Made by a program: the position numbers and the translations under genes. Below, in pieces: positions 54,312 through 62,619 of a stretch of DNA of 64,000 nt. The stretch's first letter is position 1, and each line of letters opens with the position of its first letter. The notes under the pieces were generated by a model. The model had not been told where the DNA came from, ran no database searches, and worked only from the letters and a program-made list of their open reading frames with translations. Source of the stretch: Bryobacter sp. CoA8 C33 (GTDB lineage: Bacteria; Acidobacteriota; Terriglobia; Bryobacterales; Bryobacteraceae); NCBI GenBank assembly GCA_019931185.1, contig JAINDK010000054.1, forward strand, positions 1 to 64,000, in the 5' to 3' direction.

Positions 54312-54875
54312 ATGCGTCTAGCAGTTGCCAGTACATTGTTGTTGTCGATGATTCATGCGGGAGTGAGTCCCGCGGCGACGATTCCGCGGCCTTCACCGGA
54401 ATACGGCTTTGAGGCCCCGGGCGGCAAGCGGGTGCTGTTGAGCCAGTATAAGGGAAAGGTGATCATGCTTGGCTTTTATCTGACGACCTGTCCACACTGC
54501 AAGGACACTGTCAGGGTAATCGAGAAGCTTTACCGCGAGTACGGCAGCCAGGGATTCCAGCCTTTGGGAGTCTGCATCAACGATATGGCTAAAATGCTGA
54601 CACCCGACTTTATCAAGGAGCAGGGCGCGACCTTTCCGATTGGCTATGGGCCGCGCGATTCCGCCTACGGTTTCTTGCAGCACCCGACCATGCTGCAACT
54701 TTATATGCCGACGATCGTTATGATCGACCGAAAGGGTCAGATCACGGCGCAGTATACGGGCGGGGATTTGATCTTTGGCCGCGACTTGGTGCAGCGGGAG
54801 CAGAACTTTCGCAAGCTCATCGAAGACTCTCTGAGGAAGCCGGGGGTGGCCACGGCGAAGAAAGCGAGCAAATAG
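54312..54875 (+). CDS. Thioredoxin-fold (TlpA/redoxin-like) secreted protein
   Basis: A 187-residue exported thiol-disulfide protein. A signal peptide (residues 1-20) is followed by a thioredoxin-like fold with CPHC in YLTTCPHCKDTVRVIEKL, the strand GVCINDMAKM, and the cis-Pro region MPTIVMIDRKGQI. TlpA/ResA relatives reduce periplasmic disulfides, often during cytochrome maturation. It lies 18 bp after the MFS-peptidase fusion gene and 3 bp before a paralogue. Confidence 0.85.
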   Translation: MRLAVASTLLLSMIHAGVSPAATIPRPSPEYGFEAPGGKRVLLSQYKGKVIMLGFYLTTCPHCKDTVRVIEKLYREYGSQGFQPLGVCINDMAKMLTPDFIKEQGATFPIGYGPRDSAYGFLQHPTMLQLYMPTIVMIDRKGQITAQYTGGDLIFGRDLVQREQNFRKLIEDSLRKPGVATAKKASK

Positions 54876-54878
54876 ACA

Positions 54879-55385
54879 ATGACGCGTCGAGGATTATTAT
54901 TCAGCTCAGCGGCCGGGTTGACGGCCCAAGTGATAAAGACGCCTTCTCTCAAGATCAGCTTGCCGGGCGGCAAGTCGATGTTGACCGGCTCGCTGCGAGG
55001 CAACCCCTGCGCGGTCACGATTTTCAAGACAACTTGTCCGCACTGCCAGGCGTCGTTGCCCATCATGCAGAAGGTGATTAACGAATTCGGCCCGAAAGGC
55101 TTCAAGGCCATAGCTGTCGCGGTGGATCAGAATCCGGAACCGCTGGTGAAGGAATTCGCCAAGACCTACAAGATTTCTTTCCCGCTCGGCTGGGCGCCGA
55201 TTGCGGACATCTGCCAATTCATGGACCTGAAGCCGGAGAAGTTGTACGTTCCCGCAATGACGCTTTTTGACAGCAACCACAAGTTGCGCGGTCGCTACCC
55301 CGGGGGGAGTGCCTTCTTTAATATGGAGGAGGTCAACCTCCGCAACATGGTGGAAATGCTCGTCAAGCAAGCCAGGAAGGTTTAG
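54879..55385 (+). CDS. Second thioredoxin-fold (TlpA-like) protein
   Basis: A 168-residue paralogue of the preceding gene: CPHC in KTTCPHCQASLPIMQKVINE, VAVDQNPEPLVKEF, cis-Pro YVPAMTLFDSNHKLRGRYPG. The N-terminus MTRRGLLFSSAAGLTAQVIK resembles a Tat signal (twin Arg), unlike the Sec-type signal of its neighbour. The start is 3 bp after the previous stop. The two probably form a redox pair. Confidence 0.85.
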   Translation: MTRRGLLFSSAAGLTAQVIKTPSLKISLPGGKSMLTGSLRGNPCAVTIFKTTCPHCQASLPIMQKVINEFGPKGFKAIAVAVDQNPEPLVKEFAKTYKISFPLGWAPIADICQFMDLKPEKLYVPAMTLFDSNHKLRGRYPGGSAFFNMEEVNLRNMVEMLVKQARKV

Positions 55386-55404
55386 CGCCGGTCGGCTCTG
55401 GTGA

Positions 55405-55410
55405 TACAAT
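55405..55410 (+). promoter_or_regulatory. Putative -10 element of the tRNA-Arg gene
   Basis: TACAAT (5 of 6 to TATAAT) lies 12 bp before the tRNA. A weak TTAGCG lies at the expected -35 distance. It is compatible with a sigma-70 tRNA promoter but weak on its own. Confidence 0.35.
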
Positions 55411-55422
55411 CCTAGAAGTAGC

Positions 55423-55500
55423 GCGCCCGTAGCTCAGCCCGGATAGAGCGTTTGCCTCCGAAGCAAAAGGCCACAAGTTCGAATCTTGTCGGGCGCACCA
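55423..55500 (+). tRNA. tRNA-Arg (anticodon CCG)
   Basis: The acceptor stem GCGCCCG pairs with CGGGCGC, the D-arm AGCTCAG and the T-arm GTTCGAATC are present, and the anticodon loop CTCCGAA is flanked by TTTGC/GCAAA. The central three bases CCG read CGG codons. The 3' CCA is encoded. A short T-run follows, which may help termination. There is no sign of an integrated element at its 3' end. Confidence 0.95.
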
Positions 55501-55638
55501 TTTTTCCTCCCTGAATCTCCTTTCATTTAGACTCCCTCGTATTGTGATAAATTGGCGCCAACGGGGTCATTTTCCTCTTTCAGTGAGGAGTGCGGCCCTG
55601 CGAAACAACATCTGAAGTACTTAGGGGGCTTTTCCAAG

Positions 55639-58600
55639 ATGAATAGATCAATGTGGATCGCCTGCTTCCTGATTTTGCTGAATTCATTGGGCTTTAGCCA
55701 GGAATTTCGCGGCACGATCACAGGACGCATCCTCGACAGCAGCGGCGCGGCAATCGCGGGCGCTTCTGTCAAAACAGTGAACACGGGAACCAACGAAACC
55801 AATACAGTCACGACCGATACCTCGGGGGTGTATTCGATTCCGTTCTTGCGTCCCGGGCAATACAATCTCACGGTTTCCCATCCGGGGTTCAAGCAATCGA
55901 TTCGCAGCAACATTACGCTGCAGGTCAGCCAGGTGGCTGGCATAGATGTGGTGCTCGAAGTCGGTCAGGTGAGCGACTCGGTAACGGTGGAGGCCAATGC
56001 CGCCATCCTCGAAACGCAGACGGCGAGCCGGTCGGGCGTCATCGACAACAAGACGATCGCCGATCTGCCGCTCAATGCGCGGAACCCGTTCATGCTGGGG
56101 GCGACACAATCTGGTGTCACGTTCCGTGGGGCGGCGATTTGGCAGCGTCCGTTTGACAACGGGGCGATCGCCGAATGGTCGATCAATGGCGGGCAACAGT
56201 CGCGCAATGAATTTCTGCTCGATGGCGCGCCGAACAACGCTCAGTTGGGTGGCAATAACATTGCTTATGTACCGGTAGTGGATGCGGTGCAGGAATTCAC
56301 GATTCAGACGAATTCCTATGACGCAGCCTACGGGCGCACGGGCGGCGGTGTCATCAACGTGGTGCTGAAGAGCGGTGGGGCCCGGCATCATGGCACGGTA
56401 TGGGAGTTTCTGCGCCGTGCGCCGCTCAATGCGAACTCGTTCCAGAACAACGCGCTGGGCCGGAACGCGTCTGGGGCTCTCAATGCTCCGCGGCCGAACG
56501 GCAACATGGATCAATACGGCTTCCAACTGGATGGGCCGATTTATGTTCCCAAGCTGCTGACGAAAGAAAGCAAGGTGAAACTCTTCTATTTGGGCACCTA
56601 TGAAGGATACCGGGAAGGCACGCCGAATCCGTTGCGCAACAGCTTCGCGGAACCGGAAATGCGGCGGGGCGACTTCAGCCGGCTGACACAGCCGAACGGT
56701 CAAGCGATTCGTATTTTTGACCCGTTCAACACGACGGTCGATGCCTCGGGAAATCCGATCCGGGCGCAGTTCCCGAACAACCAGATTCCCGCGAGCCGGA
56801 TTGACCCGGTGGCGCGGAACGTCATGCAGTTCATGCCGAACCCGAACACGGCGACGGCGGGACAGCGGTATTCGACGACGAATTTTATTCTGCCGACTTA
56901 TGTGAACCAGGACGACTTCTACAACCTGATTCTGAAGTTTGACTGGAACTTTGGCGATAAGCACCGCACGTTTATCCGTCACGCCTCGAACGATCGCACC
57001 GAAGAGCGCTGCTCGAACGGCGTCTGCGCTGGCCCAGGCATGGACGGGCAGCAGCCTTTCCAGCGCATCAACGATGCCTACGTGATCGACTGGGTGAGCA
57101 CGATCAACCCGACGACGGTTTTCAACATTCGCGCGAGCTACAACCGGTTTATCGAAAAGGGTTTTGGCCGGGATAACGCCGCGTTTGACCTGACGAAACT
57201 GGGTTTGCCATCGAGCCTGGTCAGCCAGTTGCCTTCGCCCGCTTATTTTGGCCGTTGGAACTTTGCCGGCTACAGCCCGCTCGGCCGTGGCCAAGGCATC
57301 AACATCACCAACAACTACGGCATCATGTCGAGCGTGACGAAGAATGCTGGTAAGCACACGCTGAAGGCGGGAATCGACATCCGCCGCATCCACTTTATTA
57401 CGCAGAACTCGGGCAACATTCTCGAATTCAGCTTCAATGACCAGTGGACGCGGCGGAACTGGCAGCAGGCGGAAGCCGATGCTGGCGACAGCTTTGCCAG
57501 CTTTCTGCTGGGGCTGCCGAGCGGATTCGGCGGCGACCGCGGCGTTGGTGGCCAGCAGTTCTTCCCGCTCTACCCCTTCTACCAGAACTGGTACACGGCG
57601 ATCTATCTGCAGGACGATTTCAAGGTTTCTCGCAAGCTGACCCTGAACCTGGGTCTGCGGTATGACATCAATGCTCCGGCGACGGAGAAATATAACCGCA
57701 TCAACCGGGGCTTCGACCCGACTGTGGCCTCGCCCTTGCGCAATGCCACAGGGCTGTCGAATCTGGCCGGCGGGCTGGCCTTTGCCGGCGTGGGCGGGGT
57801 GGCCGCCAATTCGGGCAGCACCTACCGCAACACCTGGCAGCCGCGCATTGGCGCCGCCTACTCGGTGAACGACCGCTTGGTGATCCGCGGCGGGTTTGGC
57901 CGTTACTACATGAACCCGAGCAACAACAACCTGCGTTCGCTGGGCTTTGAAACAAACACGCCGATGGTGGTGAGCAACGACGACGGCCGCACTCCGATTG
58001 CCGGCGTGCTGAGCAATCCGTTCCCGAACGGATTCTCCCGTCCGCCGGGGGCGACCCTGGGGCCGAACACGTTCCTGGGCCGTGACTTCAATCATTGGAC
58101 ACCGAGCTTCCGCCTGCCTTCGATCGATCAGTTCAGCCTGGGCTTCCAATTCCAGTTGAATCCGAAGTCGGTTTTGGATGTGAGCTATATCGGTTCGATT
58201 ACGCGGGACCGTGAAACTTCGCGGGCCTTCAATCTGCCGAGCGCGGACTTCATGCGCCGCTGCGATGCGCTGCAGGGCGGCTTGCCGACTTTCTGCAACG
58301 ATCAGTTGCCGAATCCGTTCCGTGGCGTGGATGCCTTCCGGGGTACGGCGTTCTTTACGGCGCCCACGCTGTCCCGCTTCCAGTTGAACCGGCCTTATCC
58401 GCAATTCAACGGGAACCTGACGCGCGACGGTTTGAACTCGGGCCGCATCGACTATCATTCGCTGCAGGTGAACTACAACGTACGCATGTCGGGGTTGACG
58501 CTGATCACGAACTACACTTGGTCGCGGATGCTCGACGCCGATGGTTTCATCGACCATGTCAACGGCGTGCAGCAGCGCAGCCTGTACTTCAACGACCGTC

Positions 58601-59241
58601 CGCACGTGTTCAAGCTGACGGGCAGCTATGAAATGCCTTTCGGAAAGGGCAAGCGCTTTGCCAGCGGCGCCAATGGCATCGTTGATAAATTCATCAGCGG
58701 CTGGCAGGTGACGAGCTTCTTCCAGTGGGCGTCGGGCGAGCCGGCGGCCTTCCCGGGTAATGTTCTTCCGCTGCGCGATTCGCGGGTGAAGGATATCAAC
58801 TGGAACCAGCACCAGGTGCGTGGTTTCGGCAACTGCGTGGTGCGTCTGAACAACGATGGCACTCGGACGCCGATGCCGTACTCGGTGAATTCCGGCTGCG
58901 GAACGGACCTGAGCCGGTACGACTGGCTGTGGGTATCGGACTTCTCGCCGGGCCAGAGCCTGCCGGGACGGCAGACGCCGTCGAACTGGGGTAACCTGCG
59001 GAAGCACCGTGTGCCGACGCTTGATGCCTCGTTGTTGAAGACGACGATCTTCCGCGAACGGTATCGCTTCCAGTTTGGATTTGAAGCGTTCAATGCGATC
59101 AACAAGTATTACTTTGGCCGCAATGACAGCTTCATCACGAACCCGGCGGATGCGAACTTCGGTACGCTGTTCCCCTTCAATACGTCGAACCAGAATTTCA
59201 GCCCGCGCACGATGCAGGTGCGGCTGAAGTTCCTCTGGTAG
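55639..59241 (+). CDS. Oar-like TonB-dependent receptor with carboxypeptidase-regulatory domain (second)
   Basis: A 1200-residue outer-membrane receptor. The ATG at 55639 follows GGGGG and starts the signal peptide MNRSMWIACFLILLNSLGFS; the longer frame to 55552 is not needed. A carboxypeptidase-regulatory domain (about 22-110; GTITGRILDSSGAAIAGASV, TDTSGVYSIPFLRPGQYNLT) is followed by plug (NKTIADLPLNARNPFML, NEFLLDGAPNNAQLGG) and barrel, ending MQVRLKFLW. It is a distant paralogue of the 39743 receptor. It is monocistronic, between tRNA-Arg and a terminator. Confidence 0.93.
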   Translation: MNRSMWIACFLILLNSLGFSQEFRGTITGRILDSSGAAIAGASVKTVNTGTNETNTVTTDTSGVYSIPFLRPGQYNLTVSHPGFKQSIRSNITLQVSQVAGIDVVLEVGQVSDSVTVEANAAILETQTASRSGVIDNKTIADLPLNARNPFMLGATQSGVTFRGAAIWQRPFDNGAIAEWSINGGQQSRNEFLLDGAPNNAQLGGNNIAYVPVVDAVQEFTIQTNSYDAAYGRTGGGVINVVLKSGGARHHGTVWEFLRRAPLNANSFQNNALGRNASGALNAPRPNGNMDQYGFQLDGPIYVPKLLTKESKVKLFYLGTYEGYREGTPNPLRNSFAEPEMRRGDFSRLTQPNGQAIRIFDPFNTTVDASGNPIRAQFPNNQIPASRIDPVARNVMQFMPNPNTATAGQRYSTTNFILPTYVNQDDFYNLILKFDWNFGDKHRTFIRHASNDRTEERCSNGVCAGPGMDGQQPFQRINDAYVIDWVSTINPTTVFNIRASYNRFIEKGFGRDNAAFDLTKLGLPSSLVSQLPSPAYFGRWNFAGYSPLGRGQGINITNNYGIMSSVTKNAGKHTLKAGIDIRRIHFITQNSGNILEFSFNDQWTRRNWQQAEADAGDSFASFLLGLPSGFGGDRGVGGQQFFPLYPFYQNWYTAIYLQDDFKVSRKLTLNLGLRYDINAPATEKYNRINRGFDPTVASPLRNATGLSNLAGGLAFAGVGGVAANSGSTYRNTWQPRIGAAYSVNDRLVIRGGFGRYYMNPSNNNLRSLGFETNTPMVVSNDDGRTPIAGVLSNPFPNGFSRPPGATLGPNTFLGRDFNHWTPSFRLPSIDQFSLGFQFQLNPKSVLDVSYIGSITRDRETSRAFNLPSADFMRRCDALQGGLPTFCNDQLPNPFRGVDAFRGTAFFTAPTLSRFQLNRPYPQFNGNLTRDGLNSGRIDYHSLQVNYNVRMSGLTLITNYTWSRMLDADGFIDHVNGVQQRSLYFNDRPHVFKLTGSYEMPFGKGKRFASGANGIVDKFISGWQVTSFFQWASGEPAAFPGNVLPLRDSRVKDINWNQHQVRGFGNCVVRLNNDGTRTPMPYSVNSGCGTDLSRYDWLWVSDFSPGQSLPGRQTPSNWGNLRKHRVPTLDASLLKTTIFRERYRFQFGFEAFNAINKYYFGRNDSFITNPADANFGTLFPFNTSNQNFSPRTMQVRLKFLW

Positions 59242-59263
59242 GAATCGCATAAACGAAGCGATC

Positions 59264-59302
59264 GCGGCCTCCTCCTGTACGGGGGAGGCCGCTATTTTTT
59301 TT
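59264..59302 (+). terminator. Intrinsic terminator of the TonB-dependent receptor gene
   Basis: GCGGCCTCC (59264-59272) pairs with GGAGGCCGC (59284-59292), 9 bp, followed at once by TATTTTTTTT. It is a textbook Rho-independent terminator. It overlaps the 3' end of the convergent TPR gene at 59292. Confidence 0.9.
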
Positions 59303-59981
59303 CCCCGAGGCGGGTGAGCAGTCTGCGGGCGGCCGCCAACTGGTTGGGGGAGGGGGTTTGGCCGAGACGGACGGAAACAAGGATGAGATTGAGTTCGGCG
59401 AGGGCGTTTTGGGGCTCGAGGGTGGTGGCGCGCTCGAGCAGGGGCTTGGCTTCGTTTAGCCGGTTGAGGTTGGCGTAGTGGACGGCGAGGTTATGGAGCG
59501 CTTCGAAGTAGTCGGGGTCGAGGGCGATGGCGGCTTCGAGGTGGGCGATGGCGGCTTCGGTGTTTCCGGCGAGGGCGGCATCATGAGCGGCGGCAAAACG
59601 TTCTTCGGCCTGAGCGGGAACCTGATGGCGCAGGCGTTTGAGTGAGACGAGGTTAGCGCCAGTGGCGGGCTCGAAGCGGGGACGGAGATCGATTTCAACC
59701 GGACTGGGGGCCGGTACCCGGACTGGGAGGCGGCGCATGAGGCGCCCCTTGGGATTGAGAACTTCGAGCACATAGCTGCCAGGCGGGCAGGAGATGGCGA
59801 AGTCGCCAGAACGGCTTGGCTTCGTTTGTTCGATTTGCTGTTTTTCGCCGGCGGTGAGCAGGTTGACACGCAAGCGGTGGGGGGCGGCGCCGTCGGGGGA
59901 GAGCAGGCGTCCGGTTAGAGTTTCGCTGTGGGCAGCGCCAGCGGCGAGCAGTGAGAGGTAAAGAAATGGCTTCGTTTGCAC
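59292..59981 (-). CDS. Secreted carboxypeptidase-like/TPR protein
   Basis: About 229 residues from the GTG at 59981, which has AGGAG six bases upstream and begins a signal peptide (QTKPFLYLSLLAAGAAHS). A beta-rich part (LTGRLLSPDGAAPHRLRVNL, GDFAISCPPGSYVLEVLNPK) resembles a carboxypeptidase-regulatory Ig-like domain. The C-terminal half has three TPRs (AIAHLEAAIALDPDYFEAL, HYANLNRLNEAKPLLERATT). The longer frame to 60065 lacks a ribosome-binding site. The role is unknown, but it is probably periplasmic. Confidence 0.7.
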   Translation of the reverse strand: MQTKPFLYLSLLAAGAAHSETLTGRLLSPDGAAPHRLRVNLLTAGEKQQIEQTKPSRSGDFAISCPPGSYVLEVLNPKGRLMRRLPVRVPAPSPVEIDLRPRFEPATGANLVSLKRLRHQVPAQAEERFAAAHDAALAGNTEAAIAHLEAAIALDPDYFEALHNLAVHYANLNRLNEAKPLLERATTLEPQNALAELNLILVSVRLGQTPSPNQLAAARRLLTRLGEKK

Positions 59982-60141
59982 GGAAGGCTCCTGGGGGGAG
60001 AATTCTGGCGGGCGCAGCGAGGCTCGCCCGAGCAAGATTTGGCCATCGCGGCGGGCGTGGCGCACCGGGGCAGAGGTGGTAGTGATTCAAAACAAGGGAA
60101 ATAAAAAGCAGAAAAAGCTGCGATCGATTAAGATGCGAGAG

Positions 60142-61404
60142 ATGAAGCGACGCTCATTTTTGCCTTTGCTGTGTCTTTCGCCCGCTGGGGCGCAGACTGG
60201 ATTTGCCGCCGGGGCGGCAAAGCGAAACATCACGCCCGACCCTTTGCTGCCGGTGAGCGGGGGGATGGGGGCGCCGGTCGCGGCGACGCGAAAGCTGGGC
60301 GAGCTGATGGCGCGGGCGCTGGTTGTCGAAAATGGTGGGACGCGATTGGGTGTGGTGAGCGTGGATCTGATCGGGTTTCCGGCGGCGCTTGGCGACCGGG
60401 TGCGGGAGCGGGTGAAGCAGATACCGGCGGAAAACATTCTGATTGCGGCAACGCATACACACAGCGCGCCGGACGCTTATGCTTTTCCCGACGGCAAGGG
60501 GGGGCACACGGCTTCGCTGGCTTACTTGGAGCGGGTGGTGGGGGAGGTGGCGGCGGCGCTCGATGCGGCGATCGACGCGCTGGCGCCGGCGGAGTTGCGC
60601 GTAGGGGTGGGGGAAGCTGAGGGAAAGATTGCTTACAACTACTATGCTCCGGATCTGTATGACCGGCAGTTGAGCGCGCTGGAACTGCGGCGGCGGAGCG
60701 GGGAAGCGATTGCGACGCTGGTGAATTATGCGATCCACCCGGAGGTGTTGGGGAATCAGGCGGGAGTGGTGAGTCCGGATCTGGTGTGGCCGCTGTGCGA
60801 GAAGTTGGAGAAAGCGGGGGGAGTGGCTTTGTTTGTCAATGGCGCGCAAGGGGGGATGGTAACGGCGGACAATCGCACCTTGCCGGCCGGACCGCGGGAT
60901 GCGCTGCGGGGGTATTGGCCGGATGAGCGGAGTTGGGCGGAGTGTGAGCGGATTGGGGGGTTACTGGCGAGGGAGACGCGGCGAGTGTTGGCGGGTGCGG
61001 CCTGGCAGGCGAACCCGGAGGTGCGGGTACGGGCGAGGCGGGTTCGTTTTCCGGTGGAGAGTGAAGAGTTATGGGCGGTGGTGCAGCATTCGCCGCTCGG
61101 CTACCGGCGGGAGGGGGAGCGGGTAATCTCGACCCAACTGAATTACGCCGAGATAGGAACGGCGCGGGTGGTGACGATACCGGGAGAGGCCTTGCCGAAT
61201 ATCGGACTGTACCTGAAGCGGAAGCTGAAGGCGGAACACCCGTTTCTGTTTGGGCTGACAAACGATGCCTTCGGCTATATCCTGACAGAGGTGGATTATC
61301 AAAGTTTTGCGGCCTACCGCTATGTGTCCCGGGTATCCTTGGGGGAGAAGACAGCAGAGATCCTGATCCGCGAGTTATTGGATCTCGCTGGGCGCGGGCG
61401 CTAG
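60142..61404 (+). CDS. Neutral/alkaline ceramidase-like hydrolase
   Basis: A 420-residue exported protein. A signal peptide (MKRRSFLPLLCLSPAGAQ) precedes motifs of the neutral ceramidase N-terminal domain: FAAGAAKRNITPDPLLPVSG, LIAATHTHSAPDAYAF (metal His pair), YAIHPEVLGN and FVNGAQGGMVT. The C-terminal ceramidase domain of eukaryotic forms is missing, as in the many bacterial short forms. It probably hydrolyses an amide or lipid in the periplasm. The stop overlaps (TAGTG) the start of the beta-lactamase-like gene. Confidence 0.88.
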   Translation: MKRRSFLPLLCLSPAGAQTGFAAGAAKRNITPDPLLPVSGGMGAPVAATRKLGELMARALVVENGGTRLGVVSVDLIGFPAALGDRVRERVKQIPAENILIAATHTHSAPDAYAFPDGKGGHTASLAYLERVVGEVAAALDAAIDALAPAELRVGVGEAEGKIAYNYYAPDLYDRQLSALELRRRSGEAIATLVNYAIHPEVLGNQAGVVSPDLVWPLCEKLEKAGGVALFVNGAQGGMVTADNRTLPAGPRDALRGYWPDERSWAECERIGGLLARETRRVLAGAAWQANPEVRVRARRVRFPVESEELWAVVQHSPLGYRREGERVISTQLNYAEIGTARVVTIPGEALPNIGLYLKRKLKAEHPFLFGLTNDAFGYILTEVDYQSFAAYRYVSRVSLGEKTAEILIRELLDLAGRGR

Positions 61405-62588
61405 TGGGCGGGAAATGGTTGGCCTGGGCGGGGGCGGCGCTGGTTGTTTTGTATCTGGCCGGCCCATTGTTGGGCCAGGAATGCGCCGGCGGACTGGAGG
61501 CGCGGGTGGGGGCGGAGGTGCGGGCGGTGGTGGCCAGGATCGAGCGCGAATATCAAGTGCCGGGGATGGCCGTGGCGGTGACGGTGGACGGGCGGCGCTT
61601 GTTTTTTTCCTTTGGGGTGGCGGAGCGGGACTCGGGCCGGCGCGTCGATGAGGAAACGATCTTCGAGATCGGATCGGTGAGCAAGGTTTTCACAGCGATG
61701 TTGGTGGCCTATGCGGAGGCGCGGGGGCAGTTGGGTTGGAGCGAGAGTGTAAGCCGGCTGATGCCGGAGTTGGCGGGGACGAGTTTTGACCGGGTGAATG
61801 TGTTAAATCTGGCGACCTACACGGCCGGGGGCTTGCCGCTGCAATTTCCCGATGGGGTGAAAAGCGAGAGAGACATGGTCGCTTTTTATCGCGGGTGGCG
61901 TCCGGAGAGGCCCCCCGGGGCGTTTCGTGTGTATTCGAATCCGAGCATTGGTCTGGCGGGGCATCTGGCGGCGCAGAGATTGGGTGGCAGCTTCACGGAG
62001 TGGTTGGAACGGAGGCTGTTTCCGATGATGGGGCTGCGCGAGACCTTTGTGGTGGTGCCGGAGGAGCGCCAAAGCGATTATGCCTACGGCTATAACGCGG
62101 AAGGCAAGGCGGTGCGGGTGACACCGGGGGTGCTCGATGCGGAGGCCTATGGGGTGAAGACGAGCGCGCGGAGCCTGATTGGGATGGTGGAGCAGGTGAT
62201 GTCGCCGGGGCAGATTCGGGACGGGGATCTTCGGAAGGCGGTCGAGGCGAGCCGGCGCGGGTATTTTCGCATTGGGCGGACGACGCAGGGCCTGGGCTGG
62301 GAGATGTATGATTGGCCGGTGGCCGTGGAGGATTTGGTGGCTGGCAATTCCGCGAAGATGGCGATGGAGGCAAACGCGGCGGAGGCGATTGTGCCGCCGG
62401 GCCCCGTGCGGGACGATGTGCTGCTGAACAAAACGGGGTCCACGAACGGGTTTGGCGCGTATGTGGCGATGGCGCCCGGGCGGAGGATGGGGATCGTGAT
62501 GCTGGCGAACCGGAACTACCCGAATGCGGCGCGAGTGCGCGCGGCACACCGGATCCTGATGGGGATAGAGGCCTGCCGGGCACGGTGA
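61404..62588 (+). CDS. Class C beta-lactamase (AmpC-like) serine hydrolase
   Basis: A 394-residue exported enzyme from the GTG at 61404, which overlaps the previous stop (TAGTG) and starts a signal peptide (WLAWAGAALVVLYLAGPLLG). The three active-site motifs are in order: SVSK in EIGSVSKVFTAML, Tyr-x-Asn in VYSNPSIGLAG, and KTG in LLNKTGSTNGFGAYVAMAPG. The C-terminus GIVMLANRNYPNAARVRAAH closely follows AmpC. It could hydrolyse beta-lactams or cell-wall peptides. No AmpR regulator is present; instead it is coupled to the ceramidase-like gene. Confidence 0.9.
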   Translation: MGGKWLAWAGAALVVLYLAGPLLGQECAGGLEARVGAEVRAVVARIEREYQVPGMAVAVTVDGRRLFFSFGVAERDSGRRVDEETIFEIGSVSKVFTAMLVAYAEARGQLGWSESVSRLMPELAGTSFDRVNVLNLATYTAGGLPLQFPDGVKSERDMVAFYRGWRPERPPGAFRVYSNPSIGLAGHLAAQRLGGSFTEWLERRLFPMMGLRETFVVVPEERQSDYAYGYNAEGKAVRVTPGVLDAEAYGVKTSARSLIGMVEQVMSPGQIRDGDLRKAVEASRRGYFRIGRTTQGLGWEMYDWPVAVEDLVAGNSAKMAMEANAAEAIVPPGPVRDDVLLNKTGSTNGFGAYVAMAPGRRMGIVMLANRNYPNAARVRAAHRILMGIEACRAR

Positions 62589-62619
62589 GAGGAAGCCGGT
62601 TGTGGGAAGCGGAGGTTGA

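Noticed and set aside
55684-59250. 1188-codon open frame antisense to the second TonB-dependent receptor
   Set aside because: It mirrors the receptor gene codon structure (GC-rich third positions leave the opposite frame free of stops). Its product is Arg/Val/His-rich with no recognisable domain, while the sense frame is an excellent receptor.
61071-61403. Upstream extension of the beta-lactamase frame
   Set aside because: It runs through the 3' end of the ceramidase-like gene in another frame. The signal peptide starts only at the GTG at 61404.
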